The position numbers and the translations under genes were made by a program. The notes beneath the pieces were generated by a model. The model made no database searches. It was not told the DNA's origin and worked only from the letters and a program-made list of their open reading frames with translations. A stretch of DNA of 64,000 nucleotides from Ecdyonurus torrentis (taxonomy: Eukaryota > Arthropoda > Insecta > Ephemeroptera > Heptageniidae), in the NCBI GenBank assembly GCA_949318235.1, contig OX439135.1, forward strand, positions 18,182,296 to 18,246,295. The letters run 5' to 3'. Positions within the stretch are counted from its first letter, which is position 1; each line of letters starts with the position of its first letter. Positions 33,160 to 44,501 of the stretch are shown here, in pieces.

Positions 33160-33499
33160 CTAACTAACAATCTGAATGTAATTATTAGTGTAATTATTTA
33201 AATGTTAAGAAATAGATACAGATTATCTTAAAAAGTTTAAATAAATTAAATATATTAATTTAACATAAAAACACTTCTAAGGAAATATGAAATAAAATAA
33301 AAACAAATTTCGCTTAGAATAAAATACAAAATATTTATTGAAAAAAATAATATAAGAATAAAGGAAATAAAAATTTAATGAAATACTTTTCCATTTTCTC
33401 GTAACACGTAATTTTCAACTATATTAGTTTATTACGATTGCCATTTTGTCTTCTTCTTCTTCTTTTTTTTTTCTTTCTTCAGTTGATTTGAAGCCCATT

Positions 33500-33518
33500 T
33501 TATGCAGTAGAAAAGGTC
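33500..33518 (-). CDS. Second exon of peptide gene B1
   Basis: Acceptor tttttttttcag then GACCTTTTCT. Phase 2 fits the exon at 34565-34785 and adds six residues before TAA at 33500-33502. The same exon for B3 lies at 50364-50382. Confidence 0.6.
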
Positions 33519-33613
33519 CTGAAAAAAAAATGTAATAATAATACATGACATTTAATATATCGTTAGCAATTAGTGCACATTTTCCAGATAATGATTTTAT
33601 TTTAAAGAAAATA

Positions 33614-33721
<108 letters not shown>

Positions 33722-34110
33722 GCATAAATTGAGATATTTTCCCGTGTTTAGGACGGCTTGAACCTGTGTTTGTTGGATTGTATTTGAGACAGATTTTTCC
33801 AATAAAAGAATTTCTGAATCTAAAAATAGTTTTTTGTTTTACTTGCTTGTAAGAGTAGACCAGAAGTAAATACAAAAATTTATATCACAAAACACTTAAT
33901 GCAAACTACAAAAGTAACATTAATTTGTCTAAAAACCCAACCGTACCGCCGTAGTAGTGATAAAAAAAATTCGAATCAGCAGAGAGAGAGAAAAATAAAT
34001 AAAAAATAAATCTAAAATTTTAAACTGGGAAAATGATTTATTTTCCTTTACCAGCCCATGTTATTTAGTGCTCTTATTTTCAGTACAACATTTGTATACA
34101 TTAATATTTC

Positions 34111-34409
34111 TAGGGTGTATGCATTCATGTTAAAGTCGACGCCATGTTGGATAACTCAATAACATGGGTAGCATAGGAAAAAAAATCATTTTGCCAGTTT
34201 TAAAACACAATGCAATATTTTTTAGAGCATTGATGCTGTAAATATGTTGAATTAGTATCTCTAGTATGTGAGAAAAATAACAAAAAGAAAAAAAAAGCGA
34301 TTTCCCAAAGATTAAATGAAAGTTTGTCCTATGCTGAGCGATGTTATGCACTACTCCAGTATGGCCTCCAAGCGCAATAAATATGACGTCATCCGCATAC
34401 ACTCTATAC
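34111..34409. mobile_element. GGGTGTATGCATTCATG element in the B1 intron
   Basis: Same layout as 17314-17614 (gacgccatgttgg, gtttgtcctatgctgagcga, catccgcatacac). B3 has the corresponding copy at 51361-51677. Both lie inside a diverged CATAGACC-family MITE. Confidence 0.65.
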
Positions 34410-34564
34410 TGTAGCATACTTTACTTCAGTATTTTTACGCTCTATTACTGTGATGTCACATTTATATTCTTCTAAAAACAGGCATCAGTTTCAGAGATTC
34501 GATTTTATGTCTAACCACAATGATGTTTCATATATGATTTTAAAACCCTATAATATCTTCTTAC

Positions 34565-34785
34565 CTCTGTTTTATTTTTCTACATTTTCCACGAATCAAT
34601 ATTTTATCCTCTTTGCATATTAATTTGGCTTCTGGATAATGATAACGAGCCGGTGCACTTATTGCGATACCTAATGAATTTCCATCCATTCGCTTGTTTA
34701 GGAACTGTTTAAGGTCCTTTTCTTGATTTTCTTGTACTAATGCTAATATACAACTTATTAACATACACAATACAATAAATTTCAT
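34565..34785 (-). CDS. Secapin-like peptide gene B1, first exon
   Basis: Signal peptide (KFIVLCMLISCILALVQ), a spacer with a Lys/Arg stretch (LNKRMDG), then the core CKEDKILIRGKC and RKIK. The position-3 Gly of the core is Asp in this subfamily. Ends at AG|GTAAGA, phase 2. TATA-like sequence and a conserved upstream module lie about 150-230 bases upstream. Paralogs: B2 at 42110 and B3 at 51693. Likely cleaved and secreted, with one disulfide predicted from the two Cys of the core. Confidence 0.82.
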
Positions 34786-34933
34786 TTTTGATATTTTATA
34801 AAAAAAAAAGCGGATTTCTACTTTATATTATCTTTCAAGTCAATTAATATTTATATTTAAAATAGTAATAATAAGTTTGATGAACATGTAGAATACAATT
34901 TACCAAACAGACTATAACTTCATTATACATACT

Positions 34934-34946
34934 AATTTATATAAGT
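34934..34946 (-). promoter_or_regulatory. TATA-like box of B1
   Basis: acttatataaatt on the - strand, about 150 bases before the ATG. The same position as in B3 and the A genes. Confidence 0.55.
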
Positions 34947-34991
34947 ACAGTACAGCTAGTAGAAAGATTGTATGCTTGATTACGTATTTCA

Positions 34992-35018
34992 CCACAAGTG
35001 GAAACCATAAAAATATTA
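34992..35018 (-). promoter_or_regulatory. Conserved upstream module of B1
   Basis: Contains acaagtggaaacc(at)aaaaatatt on the + strand, shared by all A and B genes upstream of the TATA box. Confidence 0.55.
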
Positions 35019-35135
35019 AAATTTTACCCTTTCCATTTGTCGTTACCGGTATTTTTTTTTTTTTTTTTTTGCTGGTAGTTTGTTGGTTTTAATAAAAATA
35101 TACATAATTAGGTCTTGCATTCTCGAGAAGTATAT

Positions 35136-35347
<212 letters not shown>

Positions 35348-35857
35348 TGTATTATAAAAGACCTTAATCATAAGATTTAAATTTTCAATTAAATACTAAT
35401 AACAGCTTCTTATCTGACTTGACTGTTCATTATCTGTTTTACATGACTTCTTAGTTAGTCGTATTTATGTTGTCGTTTTAAATTAAATAGAAATTCTTTA
35501 TTCTAAAATTATGATGGTCTGTGATATTATATATTGTAGAACATATTTATTATTGATATAGGATATAATTGATGAATTTTATTTTAATGAATACTGGTAA
35601 TTTACATTTTCTTATTTATTATGTTTCTTATTTATACTATAGCATAATACGTACTGTACTGTACTTTTTTTTTTTTTTTTTTTTTGAAACCTATAAAAAA
35701 TATAAGTGAAAAAGTTCTTAAGCATTTTATAAACATTGTGATTTTGTGGAAAAACAAAAAGAATTGTGTCTAATTCTGCAATTCTCCGCCTTCTATTTAA
35801 CTTTACATATAAATTTTCCCAAAATGGGCTCGCCCTCGCCCTCTGCCCTGTCTCTCC

Positions 35858-35861
35858 CTCT

Positions 35862-35920
<59 letters not shown>

Positions 35921-35930
35921 TCTCTCTCTT
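35858..35930. repeat. (CT)n upstream of B1
   Basis: CT dinucleotide tract. Counterparts at 43333 and 52871. Confidence 0.96.
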
Positions 35931-36039
35931 GTATAAAAGCTGATAGTAAAGTATGGTAAAAACAATTATTTAAAAACGAAAAAATACTATACTGATAGTT
36001 AAAAAATGGTTTAAGCTCCTACACACTCAAATGCTTTAA

Positions 36040-36545
36040 TTAAATAAAACAATAATAAAAAAGGGCATTAAAAAGGGCACAGATACCCTGGCTCTTTAGA
36101 ATCTACTAGGTAAAAAAAAAAACAATTTCACAATTTAAAATCTGATGCGACTATTCCTTCTAATTTAAATACTAAATTAAAGTTCGATCGTTGCTTTGCC
36201 AAGCAACGATCAGCTGACTTTTATATTTCGATTCATGTAAGATTTTAGCTTTTATCAGCACTCATGCAGCTACATTTTAAGATCAAAATAACAAATAGGT
36301 ATACCCTTGTATGAAGCGGCAATACCTGTTAAAGTAATTTTGGCCACCAAAAGTGATCAAATAGCGCAAGACGGTTCTGAAAATACGTGAGGCGGAGTAT
36401 ATAAGGTGGCGTGACAAACTTTGATTTAATTTTTTTATTAAAAGGAAGAAGTGCATCGGCTCCAAATGACATCTAAAATTATTTTCATAAAAAGTAGTAC
36501 TAATAGTGGATTAAAAACAACTTCAAAAAATTTAGTGGCTGTGCA
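36040..36545. repeat. Dispersed 0.5-kb repeat, copy 1
   Basis: Matches 62075-62655 through accatccaaaagt-like blocks such as ttggccaccaaaagtgatca, and includes a short palindrome gatcgttgctttgccaagcaacgatc. ORFs of 60 codons on the - strand are similar in both copies, but this reflects DNA homology. I see no protein signature. Confidence 0.6.
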
Positions 36546-36919
36546 CCTATAAGACTTATCCATATAAATACTAATACTTAGTAGCACTTAATTTAACTAT
36601 GAAAATATAATTTTTTCTTGAATCTGATTACAGTAAAACTGATTGATCATATGGAAAGATTTTGTACTTAAATAAAAACTGCCTATAATTCTTTCAAAGT
36701 AAATTAAAATAAAAGTAATAAATATTTGGTTTTAAATACAATATATTTAAAAAGAAAAAGAAAAAATTGTGAAAATCTCTTTAAATAGAAAGAATAATAC
36801 AATAACAAAAAGGTGTGATGATTTTTTTCTTCTTTTTATTATGATTATTTCAGACAATTTACTACATTTGTGTATTCTCAAAGTTTATTGATTTCGATTA
36901 CCATGATCTTATTTTTTAT

Positions 36920-36989
36920 TTATCTTTCATTGTTCCAACGTTGATTTTGTTTTCTTTCACGTTTTCTTTCACGTCCTGGTCCCCTGGTC
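36920..36989 (-). CDS. Second exon of peptide gene A1, basic tail
   Basis: Acceptor ttttcttccag then GACCAGGGG. Phase 2 fits A1. The frame runs 23 codons to TAA at 36920-36922 and is rich in Arg and Lys (RERKRERK). In A2 and A3 the homologous exon stops after three or four codons, so the long tail may be a chance frame or a lineage-specific feature. Confidence 0.5.
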
Positions 36990-37064
36990 CTGGAAGAAAA
37001 GATAAATAATTAATACATTGCCATAATTCAATAAACATATTGATTTTTCGTAATTTAACCTAAA

Positions 37065-37393
37065 AGCCATGGACCACATAAAACAACATGAGCTTTTTAA
37101 TAAATGAACACAAAATGGGATCTTCAAAACCAATGTCAATTTTTACCAGAATGTTAATGTAGTCCCACGAGAGAGCGTGAAAATACTGTCAAGTATGCAA
37201 TTTGCGTGAAAATTTATGTTTATGACGTCAGATACATGCAAAAATTAGTATAAAAATGTTGTGCGGGTTGCATAAATCGATTTTTCTGATCACTGCTACT
37301 GGGCTACTGTTGGGTTTTGAGACAAACTAAAGTTATTTATGTAAATCCCATCAAATGTTTTGTGATATAATAATGCTTCTCTGGTCTATTCCT
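37065..37393 (+). mobile_element. TTAA-type MITE, CATAGACC family
   Basis: Same family as 25337. It lies in the A1 intron, just 5' of the second exon in transcript order. A2 and A3 have the empty site (taacc(c)taaagtatataatt) at this place. Confidence 0.75.
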
Positions 37394-37654
37394 TTAAGGT
37401 ATATAATTATTTTGTAAATAGTTCGTTAAAAATAATACAAATTCTTTAATTAATACAATTTAAGTGGGGAGGATGCATTTTAATGATGATGATTATTATT
37501 TTTAATGAAATGAAATGTGTTTGCTAAAATAGTCTTAAAATTCTTCAAAAGACTAACAACGCAAAAGTAGCAAAAAATGTATTTAAAGAAATACGTGCAT
37601 TTTTCACCGTCTTACATATCAGTTTATTTATGTGTTGCATTTTTCAAATATTAA

Positions 37655-38256
37655 AGGAATAGACCCTTAAGAAAACGTAAGCATTTACATCACACAACAC
37701 TTTTTGGGACTTACATAAATAATTTTAGTTTTTCTCAAAACCCAACTGCAGCTCCGTAGCAGTAATCAGAAAATTTCGATATGCGATATATATTACAGTA
37801 TTTTCACGTTCTCTCATGGGGCTACATTAATATTCTGGCAAAATTTTTCAACAGTTCTGAAGATCCCATTTCATATTTATTCATTAAGGGAGTAGGGGAC
37901 CGACGTCGGCCATTAGACTCAAACTTTTGTTATCAAAAAAATCTGAAAATTAGCACAATGATACTTTAGCTTGAGACAATTTCAAATATATAAAAATTTT
38001 GGGGGTTCACTGTGAAAATAATGTTATATGATTTTTTGAAAATTTAAGCCCATAAGGCCCAATGTTAATTTCAATGTATTTTTTTCCTTTTTTCGGGACC
38101 GTCAAACATCTTAAAATTTTTATCACGGCTAAGTGTGACCCTTAGCTACACAATGACATCAAATTTAGATCCAAAACAGTTCTAGTTTTTGAGATATAAG
38201 GTCGGTACCCTACTCCCTTAAAAAGCACATGTTGTTTTATAATATGGTCTATGGTT
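37655..38256 (-). mobile_element. CATAGACC MITE at A1, split by a nested element
   Basis: TTAA at 37651-37654 and 38257-38260. Its end lies 24 bases downstream of the exon of A1, as at A2 (45257) and A3 (54556). The inner element is 37888-38217. Confidence 0.82.
37888..38217 (+). mobile_element. TTAA-flanked MITE, GGGAGTAGGG family, nested
   Basis: Ends gggagtaggggaccgacgtc and aggtcggtaccctactccc, TTAA at 37884-37887 and 38218-38221. The host copy at A3 has a single TTAA at 54521-54524, which is the empty site. Confidence 0.88.
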
Positions 38257-38280
38257 TTAAACACTAAAATAACTTCTTAC

Positions 38281-38510
38281 CCTCTTATAGTTTTCCTACA
38301 TCTTCCACGTATAATTGGTGTACCATCTAAGCAAGTTGGGATTAGCGGTACAAACCGCTGAGGTGCACTTGCCAATTGATATGATACACCTGAATTTAAA
38401 TACAAATATCCATCATCATTGCGAGATTCCACAGCCACAGCTTTGCTTGGATATCCTTGTGTCAAAGCTAATACAAAACTAAGTAGCAGACACATTATAA
38501 TGAACTTCAT
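38281..38510 (-). CDS. Secapin-like peptide gene A1, first exon
   Basis: Signal peptide (KFIIMCLLLSFVLALTQG), then YPSKAVAVESRNDDGY, a spacer, and the core CLDGTPIIRGRC with RK after it. Ends at GG|GTAAGA, phase 2, so the stop seen in the genomic frame is part of the splice donor. Close paralogs A2 (45282) and A3 (54581) keep signal peptide and core but differ in the spacer. Confidence 0.83.
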
Positions 38511-38650
38511 TTTAAATTTTAGGATTTAAATTATATATTATAAAAATATTTTGCTACAATCAAATTATATTTATCTTTGCAATAATAATAACTTTGAACA
38601 TTTACTTCACACTTTACCAAAGTGACTACTTAGTACTTACTATGTACCAA

Positions 38651-38662
38651 CTTATATATAAG
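38651..38662 (-). promoter_or_regulatory. TATA box of A1
   Basis: cttatatataag, about 140 bases upstream of the ATG. A2 and A3 have the same at 45625 and 54945. Confidence 0.6.
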
Positions 38663-38700
38663 TAAAGAGGTGGTTTACTTGATTTCATTTCTTATCACAT

Positions 38701-38722
38701 CACCAGTGGAAACCAAAATATT
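38701..38722 (-). promoter_or_regulatory. Conserved upstream module of A1
   Basis: caccagtggaaaccaaaata(tt), about 40 bases upstream of the TATA box. Found in all six A and B genes. Confidence 0.6.
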
Positions 38723-38949
38723 GAACGTTAACCATTATCATTTTGTCGTAACCGCTAATTATTTTTTATGTACCAGTGGTTTGTTGATTAGATGTAATAA
38801 AATAAAAATTTATTTAAGCTATGAATCAGTATAGTTAAAAAAATACAAAAGTTTCTTTTATTTTTTATACAATTTTGGACGCGTTTAAAAAAACAGGGTT
38901 TGATAGGCAAACGTTATGAATGTTATCATGATATAGAAAACGACATATT

Positions 38950-39230
38950 TTTCTTCGGATAAAATATGATAAAAATCAACGTTGATTTGACTAGAGTCGT
39001 TGATTTCTAACTTAATTTCAATTCACAAAATAACAGCTGCGGGTTTGTGACGTCAGATCTCCCCTGTTTCCGCGTTCGTGGACTAGTGAGCTGTATGACG
39101 TCACAAATCCCTGTGATGTTGTGAATGGAAAATAAATTAGAAATCAATGACTCCGACCAAATCAACGTTGATATTTAGATGTTAGGATATTAGTCATGGT
39201 TTTTGTTCAACGTGTCCTACGTCTTTAACA
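38950..39230. mobile_element. Diverged palindromic MITE, AGGCGTAGAACACC family
   Basis: tcgttgatttctaacttaat and caatgactccgaccaaatc arms with a central gacgtca pair. The right end tcctacgtctTTAA matches the copy at 28352. Confidence 0.6.
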
Positions 39231-39279
39231 ATAAATTCAATATTTAGCATTTCAAAATATATTTTTAAAAAAATCTTCA

Positions 39280-39840
39280 TTCAATAGACAACTTTCATGC
39301 CGTTTTTTTATAGTCTTAAAAAATTCTTTAGGAAAAATAAATAATATTGGTGCATATAAAACTTCTTAAAAAATGCTCCTTCATATTTAAAATAATTTTT
39401 GAAATTCAAATTTTATTTGAAGTAAAGACGGTGGCCATTACGCCGAAAGACGGTTCGCGTTTTTTTTTGCTTTTTAATTTTGAAATCGTTCAAACGAGTT
39501 CGCACCAACTGAAGAATTTTTTTCAACGGCCGAATTTTTTAAACAGCTCTGTTGGAGAAAATACAGTTTTTTTTAAAAAAATTCGGCCGTTGAAAAAAAT
39601 TCTTCAGTTGGTGCGAACTCGTTTGAACGATTTCAACAATTAAAAAGCAAAAGAAACGCGAACCGTCTTTCGGCGTAATGGCCACCGTCTTTACTTCAAA
39701 TAAAATTTGAATTTCAAAAATTATTTTAAATATGAAGGAGCATTTTTTAAGAAGTTTTATATGCACCAATATTATTAATTTTTCCTAAAGAATTTTTTAA
39801 GACCTTAAAAAAACGGCATGCAAGTTGTCTATTACGAATA
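39280..39840. mobile_element. Long near-perfect palindrome (foldback element)
   Basis: Arms of about 260 bases around a centre near 39560, for example ccgaaagacggttcgcg (39453) against cgcgaaccgtctttcgg. The unpaired loop is about 25 bases. Both arms read as the same short peptide frame, which is a mirror effect, not a gene. A2 and A3 lack it. Confidence 0.85.
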
Positions 39841-40679
39841 TTTAGAAACAAGAAAAAAAATTTTAACCCTATTATAGCCAATGTATAATGAAATAAAAAT
39901 ACGATATCTTTATAAATTTTTAAAACGTTAAAATTTTACTTTTTTTATTAAACTAGTATACCGTGAAAATAATTCCTCCCTCTGTTCCCCGTGCCTCTCT
40001 ACGTTGCCTAACAATGGATGCTCCTATACCTGTAATGTTAATCAAGTGGTTTCAGAACTTTTGTACACTGTCTCTAATGATATAGATCCTTATTTAATAT
40101 GGTACGTATATAGTTAAACTTCAATTCTTTAACTTTTATTTTAACTTGAATTTAGATTTTTTAGAGAATCTATCAAATTTTAACGAGAATTTATTTTTTT
40201 TTTAAAATGTTCCTTTTTTCCATGACGTTACATGAGCAATCTAAAGTCAATCAATATTTCTAAACCTTAAATTGAAGTGATAAAAAAATTAAAAAGCTAT
40301 ATCATAACATTTTATAATGTAAAATAATAATGAAGCCATATGTTGCTGACTAAAACTCTTGATTATAAATATTGTTAATATAATTACTCAACGAATGCCA
40401 TTGTTACGTTGCTGACAAGGTGTTTCCGGTTTTAGGGGTGGAGTTTCTCTGTACTGCATCTATCTAAATATACGCAAGCTCAATCTCCTTAATATTTAGT
40501 TATATAATGGAAAATAAAAAAAAATACATATTTTATTTGAAAACCAACATTTATTTAATTAAGTAAACATTGATTAGATATCTGTATTATAATTATCATG
40601 ATTGTTACAAGTATTATATTAAAACGCAGTTATTTTCATGTTGTGTAATTCTGATAGCCTTTTATATCTTCATCGTTGA

Positions 40680-40726
40680 TGCTGTCGTATTCTTTATATT
40701 TCTTTTTCTTTTATCATCAGAAAATC
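40680..40726 (-). pseudogene. Second exon of peptide pseudogene C1
   Basis: Acceptor ttttatttcag then GATTTTCTGATGATAAAAG, as at C2 (58525). It may also serve B2, whose own second exon is missing. Confidence 0.4.
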
Positions 40727-41354
40727 CTGAAATAAAAATTATTGATATGATAATTTATATGTACAGTACATGTCATTAATTAAGTGAGAGATTCAGAGAT
40801 GTGTAGGATGTTTTATCATGATGCACATGCCAATGTACCTGTTGCCTATGTAAAAAAAAAAAAAAAAAAAGTACATGAGAATACGTACTACACTATTGCA
40901 AGTTGTACATACACGAAAAACATAAATTTGAGAAATTATTCTAATACATAGATGTAAATATTTAGTACCTTGGTTGAAAAAAGTTTCAATAGAACTTTTT
41001 AAGTATAAACGTAATTTCTTCAGCGGTAAATAGTTAGCGCTTTAGATTTCAACAAAACTTTGCATAAATCCAACAAATTTAACATAAAAAAAAGTCTAAA
41101 TATAACTCTTTCGTTATTTTTTCCCGTTATTTTTTCATTCTTTTTTCCCACAATTTTACTATATATATTTTTTAGTTTTATTATACTTTAAATCGATAAA
41201 ATTATTTATCTAGGTGCATCAAGTACATGTACTTTATAGTTTTTCTTATCGTGTGTGTACTATTAGATTTAGTTGTAAGAATAGACCTAACATGTATTGA
41301 ACTAAATCTCAAACTAAACTAAATCTAGCTTATCTTATTGAAATGACTTCTTAC

Positions 41355-41538
41355 TTTGTTGTTTTCTTATTTTCCTACATTTCCCACGAACCAGTTGTTT
41401 CCCCTCGGGACATGATAAAACTTTGGATTCACTCTTTGGCACTTCTTCTTGGGTCTTCTGAGGATTTTGTGGTGCCAGTGTAGTTCTAGGTAACAGAAAA
41501 AAAAAATAATAAAATATATTTTACTTGGTGCATTTCAT
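41355..41538 (-). pseudogene. Peptide pseudogene C1 (signal-peptide frameshift)
   Basis: Close paralog of C2 (59538-59721), with the core CPEGKQLVRGKC intact and the donor GTAAGAAG kept. In the signal peptide, a ten-base homopolymer (41497-41506) replaces six bases in C2, so the frame is lost and ends at TAG shortly after. The homopolymer could also be an assembly error, so read data are needed. Confidence 0.7.
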
Positions 41539-42109
41539 ACACTAAAAGTTTTATTTATAAACTGCTATTTTTCTAAAGCAAGAATATGTTATAATATAAT
41601 CATTAAATTATACAATCATAATGATAAAAAAATTACCTTTATATGACATAAATTTTACATTGTAATTAAAATTATACATATATAAAAATGATGTCATTAT
41701 CACTTGGTCAATCACTGTTATTTCGATGAAGATCAAATCAAGCTAACAATAATATAATACGAAATGATCAAATCAAAACTATATATAGATCATATCTTAT
41801 TTTTATTAATCATAAGCAAAAAGATCATAAAATTATAAGCAAATAATAATAACAATAAGTAAAACAAAAAGTGAAATACACCAACAGCCTACATATTAAA
41901 CGTAGAATACAAAGATTGCTTCTTATAAGCAAATAAATAACTAAAGAAAATTTTAATTCAAAAAATATTTTTACTTTGTTAAAATTTTTATTGACTTTGT
42001 TCAAAAACTGGCATCAATTTTAGAGATTCTATTTTATGTCTATATATAATCACATAAAAACCATAATGTTATTTCATACATGTTTTGAACCCTTATAATA
42101 TCTTCTTAC

Positions 42110-42330
42110 CTGTGTTTTATTTTCCTACATTTTCCCCGAATAAATTTTTCATCTTCTTCGCATCTTAATTTTTCTTCTGAATAATGATAATGAGCTGGTG
42201 CACTGATTGAGATATGTTCTTCCATTCCATCCATTGGCATGATTATAAAATGGTTAAGGTCCTTTTCTTGATTTTCTTGTACTAATGCTAATGTACAACT
42301 TACTAGCATACACATTACAATGAATTTCAT
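42110..42330 (-). CDS. Secapin-like peptide gene B2, first exon
   Basis: Signal peptide (KFIVMCMLVSCTLALVQ), a spacer, and the core CEEDEKFIRGKC with RKIK after it. Ends at AG|GTAAGA, phase 2. Unlike B1 and B3 it has no GACCTTTTCT exon downstream: pseudogene C1 follows at once, and the nearest usable acceptor is the C-type one at 40727. Its TATA region has decayed (taattataacc). It may be poorly expressed. Confidence 0.78.
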
Positions 42331-42517
42331 TGTTAATATTTTATAAAAAAAAATGATATTTCTACTTTATATTATTTTTCAAGTCAAATAATATTTATAT
42401 TTCTAACAATTATAAGTTTGATGAACGTGTAGAATACACTTTTACAAATGACGTTAACTTTATTAAGTACTAATTATAACCATGGAGATTGTTTGCTTGA
42501 TTATACATGTTTCACCA

Positions 42518-42537
42518 CAAGTGGAAACCAAAATATT
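42518..42537 (-). promoter_or_regulatory. Conserved upstream module of B2
   Basis: caagtggaaaccaaaatatt. Confidence 0.55.
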
Positions 42538-42654
42538 AAAATTTTACCATTTCCATTTGTCGTTACTGATATTTTTTTTTTTTTTTTTTTTTTTTGCTGG
42601 TAGTTTGTTAGTTTTAATAAAAATATACATAATTAGGTCTTGCATTCTCGAGAC

Positions 42655-42786
<132 letters not shown>

Positions 42787-43328
42787 TATTCATATATATA
42801 TATTTATATTTATATATTTATAAATATAGCGTATTATAAAAGACTTCAAATTTAAATTAAATAATAATAACAGCTTCTTATATGATTTGACAGTTCATTA
42901 TCTGTTTTATATGACTTCTTACTTGTTAGTTGTATCTATGTTGTCACCAAACAGAATTTCTTTATTCTAAAATTATGATGGTCTGTGATACTATATATTG
43001 TAGAACATATTATTTATTGATATAGGATATATCTGGTGAATTTTATTTTAATGAATAATAGTTATTTATATTTTTCTAATTTATAATGTTTCTTATTTAC
43101 TAAAGCATAAATTATACATGCTATACTGTACTCTCCCGCTCTGTTTTTTTTTTTATTATTATTATTTTTTTTAATAATTAAATATCAGTCAAAAAGTTTT
43201 TAAGCATTTTTTGAACATTGTAATTTTTTAAAAAAAAAAAAAAAAAGTGTTGTGCATAATTCTGCAAATCTCCTTCTAATCTGCATTCTATTTAACTTTA
43301 CATGATAAATTTTCCCAAAACGGGCTCG

Positions 43329-43332
<4 letters not shown>

Positions 43333-43405
<73 letters not shown>
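43333..43405. repeat. (CT)n upstream of B2
   Basis: CT tract in the place matching 35858 and 52871. Confidence 0.97.
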
Positions 43406-43407
<2 letters not shown>

Positions 43408-43602
43408 TCTCTTTCTTGTATAAAAGCTGACAGTAAAGTATGGTAAAAACAATTATTTAAAAAGGAACAAAAATATACAGATATTTAAAAAAGGGTTTAA
43501 GCACTTACACAATCAAATGCTTTTAATTAAATAAAAAACAATAGTAAAAAAGTGCGTTTAGATTTATCAATTAAATAATAATAATTACTGGCAACTAGTT
43601 AA

Positions 43603-43748
<146 letters not shown>

Positions 43749-44105
43749 CAGCTGATTGCAGTAAAACTGATTGATCATCTGGAAAGATTTTCTTCTCAAA
43801 TAATAACTACATTAAATTGCTTCAAAGTAATTTAATTAAAATATAAGTAATAAAATTTTTGTTTTCAATACAATATTATTTAATCAAAAGAAAACAATTG
43901 TGAAGATATCTTAAAATAGAAAGAATAATACACAACAAAAATGTGTGATGATTTCTTAATTTTTTTATATATTTTTTTTATTATTTCAGACAAGTTATTA
44001 AATTTGTTATTCTCATAAAGTTTATTGATTTCGGTTGCCATGATCTTCTTTTTTATTTATTTTTTATTGTTCCAACGTTGATTTTGTTTTCTTTCTCGTT
44101 TTCTT

Positions 44106-44118
44106 TCATGCCCTGGTC
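44106..44118 (-). CDS. Second exon of peptide gene A2 (short tail)
   Basis: Acceptor ttttttttcag then GACCAGGGCATGA. In phase 2 it stops after three codons. It aligns to the A1 exon at 36920-36989 with a short deletion. Confidence 0.5.
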
Positions 44119-44501
44119 CTGAAAAAAAAAAAAGTTTATAAATTAATACATTGCTATCATTTAATAAACATATTGATTTTAAGTAATTTAAGCTTATAGA
44201 TAATTATTTTGTAAATTGTACGTTAATAATAATACAAATTCTTGAATTCTTGAGATAATACATTTTAAGGGGGGTGAACAACATAATTATTTATTTTAAC
44301 CATTATTATTATTTTTAATTAAATTTAATTTGTGTTTGCTAAAATATCGTTGAAATTCTTTAAATGAATAACAACGCATGAGACGTCAAAATTTGCAAAT
44401 AAAGAAGAAGAAGTAGCAAAAAATGCATTGCAAGGAATACGTGCATTTTTTCCCCGTCCTTCATATTAGTTTAATTATTTGTTGCATTTTTCAAATATGA
44501 A

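Noticed and set aside
36283..36465. 60-codon ORF with a paralog at 62289-62471
   Set aside because: Similar in both copies only because the whole 0.5-kb repeat is. The homology continues outside the frame, and no domain is visible.
39347..39769. Two nearly identical ORFs on opposite strands
   Set aside because: Mirror images of the palindrome's arms.
40000..40120. Cys-rich open stretch on the + strand near 39985-40120
   Set aside because: The paralogous DNA at 57475-57600 has stops and frame changes, so there is no sign of coding constraint.
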